Shown: piece after piece, positions 58,267-64,000 of the stretch
Layout: each line of letters begins with the position of its first letter
Numbering within the stretch: the stretch's first letter is position 1
Assembly (NCBI RefSeq): GCF_000969825.1
Contig: NZ_KQ033919.1
Coordinates: 3,918,749-3,982,748, forward strand
From: Parabacteroides gordonii MS-1 = DSM 23371
GTDB taxonomy: Bacteria > Bacteroidota > Bacteroidia > Bacteroidales > Tannerellaceae
Length of the DNA: 64,000 bases
Direction of reading: 5' to 3'
Notes under the pieces: model-generated
Told to the model about the DNA's origin: nothing
Seen by the model: only the letters and a program-made list of their open reading frames with translations
The model's database searches: none
Position numbers and translations under genes: made by a program

Positions 58267-61200
58267 ATGAAAAAATCTGTTGTAACATTCTTATTGATGT
58301 TATGTTGTTTTGTTGGTTTTGCTCAGCAAAACGTGAATGGCGTTGTGCTCGAAGAGGCAACGTCGGAGCCCCTGGCCGGAGCCGCTGTTCAGGTGAAAAA
58401 TTCCCTGAACGGAACGATTGCCGATGCGGATGGAAAGTTTTCCATTACCGTATCGCCCGGAGAGACTTTGTTGGTATCGTATATCGGCCTGATCCCGCAG
58501 GAAATACTTGTGAAGGAAGGCATGTCGAATTTAACAATTAAAATGGTTAGTGACGCAGTGGATTTAAGTGAAGTAGTAGTTGTAGGCTATGGTGTTCAGA
58601 AGAAAGTGAATCTGACAGGTTCGGTTTCTTCGGTAAAAGGCGAGGTGTTGGAACGTCGCCCGGTAGCTGATGCCGTGCAGAGCCTGCAAGGGATGGTTCC
58701 GGGGTTGCTGGTGAGCAATTCCAGCGGAGGCCGTCCCGGTGGTACCGGTTCTCTGACCTTGCGCGGACAGGGAAACCTTGATAATAATGCTGAACCTTAT
58801 ATCCTTGTCGATGGAGTGGAAATGAGCCTTTCGGATGTCAACCCCAGCGATATTGAAAACATTTCGGTATTGAAAGATGCGGCGGCTTGTGCTATCTACG
58901 GGGCGCGTGCAGCTTATGGTGTGATCCTGGTGACTACCAAGAAAGGGGAGGAAGGAAAGATGCGTATCAACTATCAGGGGACAGTGGGCTGGAGCTCTCC
59001 GACTGTTTTGCCGGATATGGTTAATTCGTACGATTTTGCACAGTACTGGAATGCAGGTGCTGTAAATGCCGGTTCACCCCGTTTATACAGTGATGAGAAG
59101 CTGGGTATGCTGCAACAGTATATCAATAATCCCGGCAGCATAGATCCCTGGTTCGAACTGTCTCCCAATGCAAATATGAACCCGGCTTTCGAGAACTCGG
59201 AGTCAGGTGTAGGTAATGTGGACTATTTCGATTTGCATTACAAGAACTGGGCGTTTAAGCAGAACCATAATATCAGCCTGAGCGGTGGCGGTAAAGCGGC
59301 ACAGTATTATATCTCGGGCGGATACTATTCGGAAGACGGAATCCTTCGTTATGCCGATATGGATTATAAACGTTATAATTTCGCAGCCAATATTACTTCG
59401 CAGCTGACCAACTGGATGAAGCTGAAAGTGAATACCAAGTTCATGCATTCCGACCAGAATACGCCGTTTGGTGATGGCGGTATCAGCGAAGGTTTCTATC
59501 ATTCACTGGCGCGTTTCCGTCCGACGGTTTCTCCGGTCGACCCGAACGGAAACTTTACGGAGCTGACTATGATCCCTTATCTGCAAAGCGGTACTTATAC
59601 GAATACGCAGCGCGACAACATGAATATCACAGCCGGTCTCGAAATCAATCCGCTAAAGAACTGGTTTATATTCTTCGACTATACCTATAAGATGGGTAAT
59701 AAGGAATATGAAGCGCTGAATGTCAGCCCGCTTATTTATGGTGCCGACGGTGTGAGCACTTCCCTGGGAGTACGTTCGGAGTTAGGCATGTCGCCCGACG
59801 GTAAGTTTACCCGCAGCTATGACCGTTCACGTTATCAGTCGGTTAACTTATATACAAATTATCTTTTCACACTGGCCGAAAAGCATAACTTCACTTTGAT
59901 GGCCGGTTTTCAGGAAGAAGATTACAGCTACAGCCTGATGAAGAACTCTATTACAGGACTGTATTCAACCACTAATCCGAACGTCGGTATGGGAACAGGC
60001 GACAAAACGGTGGTCGATACCCGCAACGGTTGGGCTACCCGCGGTTTCTTCGGACGTATCAATTATGATTATGACGGACGTTACCTGGTGGAACTGAATG
60101 GCCGTTACGATGGCTCTTCCCGTTTCGCTTCCGGCAACCGCTGGGGTTTCTTCCCTTCTGTTTCACTGGGATGGAATATCACCCGCGAGGAGTTCATGAG
60201 CTCTGTGACGGATGTATTATCGAACCTGAAGCTCCGTGCTTCTTATGGTTTGCTGGGTAACCAGGCCGGTGCAGCCCTTTATACGTTTGCTGCAACGATG
60301 GCGTTGAATGATGGTCTGGGTAATTATATCTTCTCCGACGGACGTCATGTCTTTACGAAAGCTCCGGGGGTAGTGAATCCGAATACGACCTGGGAAAAAG
60401 TAGAAAGTAAGAATATCGGTATCGATTTTGGCTTCTTAGGAAATACATTGACCGGTACGCTCGACGTATTCCAGCGCGATACAAAAGATATGTTAGGCCC
60501 GGGAGTCGATTTCCCTGATTTCTTCGGAGCCGATGCTCCTAAAACAAATAACGCACGTATGCGTAACCGGGGTTGGGAATTGGCATTGAACTATCGCGGA
60601 CAGATCGGTTCTGATATCCAGTACTCTGTCGGCGGTTCAATCTCCGATGCCATTTCGGAAGTAACCGAATATGCCAACCCGACCGGAACGAATCCCAAAG
60701 ATAACTGGTACACCGGCAAGAAGGTGGGTGAGATCTGGGGCTACCGTGCCGACGGTCTGATCCAGACACAGGAAGAAGCGGATGCTTATAATGAAAAATA
60801 CGACCTGTCATTTATCAGCGGTAAGCCTTGGACACCGGGTGATGTTAAATACCGCGACCTGAATGGCGACAACAAAGTGAACAACGGTACCAACACATTA
60901 GACGATATGGGTGATATGACGGTGATCGGTAATACGACCCCGCGTTATCAATATACCGTGAACGGTTCTATCAGCTGGAAAGGTATTAGCCTGAGCATGA
61001 TGTTCCAGGGAGTCGGCAAACGCGACTGGAACCCGGGTACAGGTGCTTATTTCTGGGGGAGCGGCCCGTATGCACAGGTTACCGTATTCAAGGAACACCT
61101 GGATTACTGGAGTGAATCCAATCCTGGAGCTTATTATCCGAAGCCTTATATCCATACGGCAGGTGGCGTTGTTCCGTTCCGCGATAAAACAATGACTACC

Positions 61201-61464
61201 AGCGACCGGTATATCCAGAGCGGTGCTTATTGCCGCCTGAAAAACCTGACAGTGAGCTATGATCTGCCTACTATCTGGACAAATAAAGTCGGATTACAGA
61301 AGGCTCAGGTATTCTTCTCCGGTGAGAACCTGCTGACTTTTACAAAGTTGAAAGGCATGTTCGACCCTGAATCGATCTATACAAAAAATGATTATACCAG
61401 TGAAGGTGGTAAGAACTATCCGATGAACCGTGTTCTGTCTGTAGGTTTGGTTGTTAATTTATAA
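58267..61464 (+). CDS. SusC/RagA TonB-dependent transporter (third PUL)
   Basis: A 1065-residue SusC-type transporter from the ATG at 58267, chosen because it starts the signal peptide (MKKSVVTFLLMLCCFVGFAQ); an in-frame ATG lies 36 bases upstream. There is no STN domain. Carboxypeptidase-regulatory-like domain (VNGVVLEEATSEPLAGAAVQVK), TonB box region (DAVDLSEVVVVGYGVQKKVNLTG), plug (LQGMVPGLLVSNSSGGRPGG, YILVDGVEMSL, VLKDAAACAIYGARAAYGVI) and barrel ending SVGLVVNL. It is divergent from the HTCS gene and preceded by its probable binding sites. The downstream sulfatase suggests a sulfated glycan. Confidence 0.96.
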   Translation: MKKSVVTFLLMLCCFVGFAQQNVNGVVLEEATSEPLAGAAVQVKNSLNGTIADADGKFSITVSPGETLLVSYIGLIPQEILVKEGMSNLTIKMVSDAVDLSEVVVVGYGVQKKVNLTGSVSSVKGEVLERRPVADAVQSLQGMVPGLLVSNSSGGRPGGTGSLTLRGQGNLDNNAEPYILVDGVEMSLSDVNPSDIENISVLKDAAACAIYGARAAYGVILVTTKKGEEGKMRINYQGTVGWSSPTVLPDMVNSYDFAQYWNAGAVNAGSPRLYSDEKLGMLQQYINNPGSIDPWFELSPNANMNPAFENSESGVGNVDYFDLHYKNWAFKQNHNISLSGGGKAAQYYISGGYYSEDGILRYADMDYKRYNFAANITSQLTNWMKLKVNTKFMHSDQNTPFGDGGISEGFYHSLARFRPTVSPVDPNGNFTELTMIPYLQSGTYTNTQRDNMNITAGLEINPLKNWFIFFDYTYKMGNKEYEALNVSPLIYGADGVSTSLGVRSELGMSPDGKFTRSYDRSRYQSVNLYTNYLFTLAEKHNFTLMAGFQEEDYSYSLMKNSITGLYSTTNPNVGMGTGDKTVVDTRNGWATRGFFGRINYDYDGRYLVELNGRYDGSSRFASGNRWGFFPSVSLGWNITREEFMSSVTDVLSNLKLRASYGLLGNQAGAALYTFAATMALNDGLGNYIFSDGRHVFTKAPGVVNPNTTWEKVESKNIGIDFGFLGNTLTGTLDVFQRDTKDMLGPGVDFPDFFGADAPKTNNARMRNRGWELALNYRGQIGSDIQYSVGGSISDAISEVTEYANPTGTNPKDNWYTGKKVGEIWGYRADGLIQTQEEADAYNEKYDLSFISGKPWTPGDVKYRDLNGDNKVNNGTNTLDDMGDMTVIGNTTPRYQYTVNGSISWKGISLSMMFQGVGKRDWNPGTGAYFWGSGPYAQVTVFKEHLDYWSESNPGAYYPKPYIHTAGGVVPFRDKTMTTSDRYIQSGAYCRLKNLTVSYDLPTIWTNKVGLQKAQVFFSGENLLTFTKLKGMFDPESIYTKNDYTSEGGKNYPMNRVLSVGLVVNL

Positions 61465-61476
61465 TTTAGAGTTGTT

Positions 61477-63309
61477 ATGAAAAAAAGAAATATATTTTTA
61501 GGCTTGATCCTGGCTTTCAGCCTTACGTCTTGCTTTGATTTGGATAAAATGCCGGAAGGTGTGCTTTCTACTGCACAGCCTTTCAGCAGCACCGGGGAAA
61601 TGAGAAACTATCTGGATCAGTTCTACCAGACCGGTGCGGCTTATGGTAGCGGTTTGCGTGCGCAGGACTTCGGTGCCGGTGGTGGAGGAAATATTGCCGG
61701 GTATGATACGCATAGCGATAATATGTCGTCTAGTTCGGTAAGTACCCGTCTGGCAGGGGAGACCACGTTAAGCGGTGCTTCCAAGCTGGCAAACTATACA
61801 GGTATCCGCAATCTGAACTTCCTGCTTTGTAACCTGGGCAACTGTGCGGAAGAAGGAAGTGCCGATTATAATCAGTATGTAGGGGAAGCTTATTATTTCC
61901 GTGCCTGGTACTATTATAAGATGTTTGTGGATTACGGCCCGCTTACCTGGATAAGTGAGCCGCTCGACCCGAACGAAGAGGCCATGCAACTGGCCCGCGA
62001 TAGCCGTACAGTTGTGGCCGATAGTATCCTGGCTGACCTGGATAAAGCGATCATGTATCTGAAAGAACAGAACAACAGCGCGTCTATGCGTGTACACAGG
62101 GATGTGGCCCGTGCCTTGAAAAGCGAAGTCGCTTTGTTTGAAGGTACGTGGGAGAAATACCATAAGGCAAAAGGAGATAAGTTCTTCGATCCTTCTGTGA
62201 CGGACGAAAAGATAAAGAGCTATTTCACCCAGGCTGCCGCTGCCGCTAAAGAGGTGATGGATCGTGGCGTATGGAAGATATATACCACCGGAAATACTAC
62301 GAACGATTATCGCGTAGTGTTCCAGACTACCGATCTGTCGAATAACCCGGAAGTGCTTTGGTTTAAGATGTATGACGGCGACCAGGTAGGTAACAACGTG
62401 AACCGTTACCTGAACCAGGGTGGCGGTGGAGTCGGAGTGACCTCGTCTCTGGTAGACGACTATCTGACTATCGATGGGAAACCTTTTGTCGGAACGCAAC
62501 GTATAGAAGCCAAAAAAGTATTCGGAAACGAACTATTGCCGACTGTACGCGACCCGCGTCTGGTACAAACGATTTGTGCCCCGGGACAGCAATTGCGTCC
62601 GGATGATACCGCTCCTTATTATCAGGTGCCGCCGCTGATCGGTTCTTCTGCCTATAACCAGAATATGACAGGTTATTCCTTGCTGAAGCATGTGCAGATC
62701 GACTATACCGGTAGTTTGGATGCTGAATTCAAAGGAGCGACTCCGGCGATACAGTTCCGTTATGCCGATATCCTGTTAAATTATGCCGAAGCGTTAGCAG
62801 AGTTGGATGGAGCAACCAATTCTCAGAATATTATTGTAGCTTTGCAACCGTTACGTGATCGCGTTGGTATGCCTGCCGTTGACTTTGATCGGGAGTACAA
62901 TCAGGAATCTGATTATCCTTTCCGTCATTTAAATAAATATATTCAGGCTGTCCGCCGTGAACGTCGTATTGAAAAAGCTTGCGAAGGCCGTCGCCTGGAA
63001 GATATCCTGCGTTGGGCTGCTGCAGAAGAGCTTATTGTCGGTCAGTGGCCGAAAGGGGCACTTTTTGTAGGAAGCAACCTGCAAGAGCATCCCGAATACG
63101 ACGGTAAACTGGTTTACGACCAGTCTTCCGGTAATAACCTTTTCCTGACAGGGAAACCGGGCGACGCACTGCGTTATGTAGTGCCCAGCAATCCGGCCGG
63201 TTATGAGCAAGGATGGCGTTTTAACGTCGGTCGCGACTATCTGTTGCCTATTCAACCTCGTATGTTGTCATTGACAGGAGGTAAATGGGAGCAGAACCCG
63301 GGTTGGTAA
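61477..63309 (+). CDS. SusD/RagB family lipoprotein (third PUL)
   Basis: A 610-residue SusD homologue with lipobox (FSLTSC). Segments: YVGEAYYFRAWYYYKMFVDYGPLTWI, DVARALKSEVALFEGTWEKYHK, IQFRYADILLNYAEALAELDG and KYIQAVRRERRIEKACEGRRLEDILRW. It is longer than the other two SusDs here, within the family's range. It starts 12 bases after susC and is followed by a sulfatase gene 23 bases on. Confidence 0.95.
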   Translation: MKKRNIFLGLILAFSLTSCFDLDKMPEGVLSTAQPFSSTGEMRNYLDQFYQTGAAYGSGLRAQDFGAGGGGNIAGYDTHSDNMSSSSVSTRLAGETTLSGASKLANYTGIRNLNFLLCNLGNCAEEGSADYNQYVGEAYYFRAWYYYKMFVDYGPLTWISEPLDPNEEAMQLARDSRTVVADSILADLDKAIMYLKEQNNSASMRVHRDVARALKSEVALFEGTWEKYHKAKGDKFFDPSVTDEKIKSYFTQAAAAAKEVMDRGVWKIYTTGNTTNDYRVVFQTTDLSNNPEVLWFKMYDGDQVGNNVNRYLNQGGGGVGVTSSLVDDYLTIDGKPFVGTQRIEAKKVFGNELLPTVRDPRLVQTICAPGQQLRPDDTAPYYQVPPLIGSSAYNQNMTGYSLLKHVQIDYTGSLDAEFKGATPAIQFRYADILLNYAEALAELDGATNSQNIIVALQPLRDRVGMPAVDFDREYNQESDYPFRHLNKYIQAVRRERRIEKACEGRRLEDILRWAAAEELIVGQWPKGALFVGSNLQEHPEYDGKLVYDQSSGNNLFLTGKPGDALRYVVPSNPAGYEQGWRFNVGRDYLLPIQPRMLSLTGGKWEQNPGW

Positions 63310-63332
63310 ACTCATTTATATAAGCAAGATAT

Positions 63333-64000
63333 ATGAAAAACGTTAGATCTACAGTATTATTTTCTTTGACAGGAGCAGCGATGTTGGCATCGCTGCCCTC
63401 CTGCAAGGAAAAGGAGGAGAGCAAGAAGCCCATGAACATCCTCTACATCATGTGTGATGACCATTCGTACCAGACAATCAGTGCGTACGATAACCGGTTC
63501 ATCGAGACGCCTAATATTGACCGTATCGCCAAAGAAGGAGTCCGTTTTACAAACAGCTTTGTAGCCAACTCGTTAAGCGGGCCGAGCCGCGCTTGCCTGC
63601 TGACCGGTAAGCATAGCCATAAGAATGGCTTTACCGACAACACAAAGACGTTCGACGGCGAACAGCAGACTTTCCCGAAGTTATTGAAACAAGTCGGTTA
63701 CCAGACTGCTATTGTCGGTAAGTGGCACCTTACTTCCGATCCTACAGGATTCGATTACTGGAACATCCTGATCGGACAAGGGGATTACTACAATCCGTAT
63801 TTCATCGATAACGGGGAAAAGAAACAGATTGAAGGATACGCCACCAATATAACGACCGACCTGGCTATCGACTGGTTGGATCAGAAAAGGGACAAGGATA
63901 AACCGTTCTGTCTGCTCCTGCATCACAAGGCTCCGCACCGTACCTGGATGCCCGATACTTGTGACCTGGATCTGTATAACGACGTTGTATTCCCTATCCC
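63333..64000 (+). CDS. Serine-type sulfatase, N-terminal part (runs off the window)
   Basis: An open frame from the ATG at 63333 to the window end codes for the first 222 residues. It begins with a lipoprotein signal (lipobox LPSC, Cys24). The sulfatase fold follows: NILYIMCDDHSYQTISAY (metal Asp42/Asp43), TPNIDRIAKEGVRFTNSF, the modification motif S-x-P-S-R at residues 82-86 (LSGPSRACLLTGKHSHKNGF), and AIVGKWHL. Ser82 would be turned into formylglycine by an anaerobic sulfatase-maturating enzyme. The pattern DDHSYQTISAY...SGPSRACLLTGK is closest, to my eye, to N-acetylglucosamine-6-sulfatase-type S1 enzymes; the exact subfamily is an inference. Part of the HTCS-controlled PUL. Confidence 0.92.
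   Translation, partial: MKNVRSTVLFSLTGAAMLASLPSCKEKEESKKPMNILYIMCDDHSYQTISAYDNRFIETPNIDRIAKEGVRFTNSFVANSLSGPSRACLLTGKHSHKNGFTDNTKTFDGEQQTFPKLLKQVGYQTAIVGKWHLTSDPTGFDYWNILIGQGDYYNPYFIDNGEKKQIEGYATNITTDLAIDWLDQKRDKDKPFCLLLHHKAPHRTWMPDTCDLDLYNDVVFPI

Overview
The window looks like chromosome of a gut Bacteroidales bacterium, most likely Parabacteroides or a close relative. The grounds are three SusC/SusD pairs, an ECF-sigma/FecR pair, a giant hybrid two-component system, DUF4783 and DUF4301 proteins, promoters of the Bacteroidetes type (TTTG, 19-20 bases, TAnnTTTG), and an ilv operon carrying an acyl-ACP thioesterase. The genus is an inference; no rRNA or tRNA gene was seen.

Layout. 1-9.5 kb: the end of an AT-rich unknown gene, then housekeeping genes (an RsmI-like methylase, a hexapeptide acetyltransferase, two tiny membrane proteins, nadC, a DUF4783 protein, rlmH, aroC, slyD, an LTA-synthase-like membrane enzyme and a MalY/PatB lyase). 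9.5-17.7 kb: a polysaccharide utilisation locus (PUL) of sigma factor, FecR, SusC with STN domain, SusD and a GH29-like lipoprotein. 17.8-24.1 kb: ilvD-ilvB-ilvN-thioesterase-ilvC behind a leader-peptide attenuator. 24.2-36.2 kb: an accessory block with an HU/DUF4469-like gene, two paralogous sensor kinases with solute-binding-protein-like sensors, and a SusC/SusD pair. 36.3-44.5 kb: a phosphoesterase, then leuA-leuC-leuD-citramalate synthase-like gene-mgsA-leuB behind a second attenuator of the same design. 44.6-52 kb: a TPR protein, MscS, a RelA-type enzyme with a decayed hydrolase motif, a DUF4301 protein and a Tat-exported Gfo/Idh/MocA oxidoreductase. 52-64 kb: a PCMD lipoprotein and outer-membrane barrel, a hybrid two-component regulator, SusC, SusD and the first two thirds of a serine-type sulfatase cut by the window end.

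How the parts work together. The ilv and leu operons form one branched-chain amino acid programme. Each is preceded by a short ORF rich in Ile/Leu/Val (ilv) or Leu/Ile (leu) codons. Its end or stop codon abuts an antiterminator strand that competes with a near-identical intrinsic terminator. The citramalate synthase-like gene would supply 2-oxobutyrate for isoleucine through LeuCD and LeuB, and the ilv enzymes would finish the pathway.

The most striking observation is that two promoters of the 24-31 kb block each lie between inverted repeats. One pair is 24 bp and perfect (24230-24253/24388-24411); the other is 22 bp with one mismatch (30822-30843/31036-31057). This is the architecture of invertible, phase-variable promoters. 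One faces the HU-like/kinase genes and the other faces the SusC/SusD pair, so a whole sensing-plus-uptake module may be switched on and off. No recombinase gene is in the window. Three intergenic arrays of 22-, 23- and 24-bp half-palindromic repeats are a second unexplained pattern.
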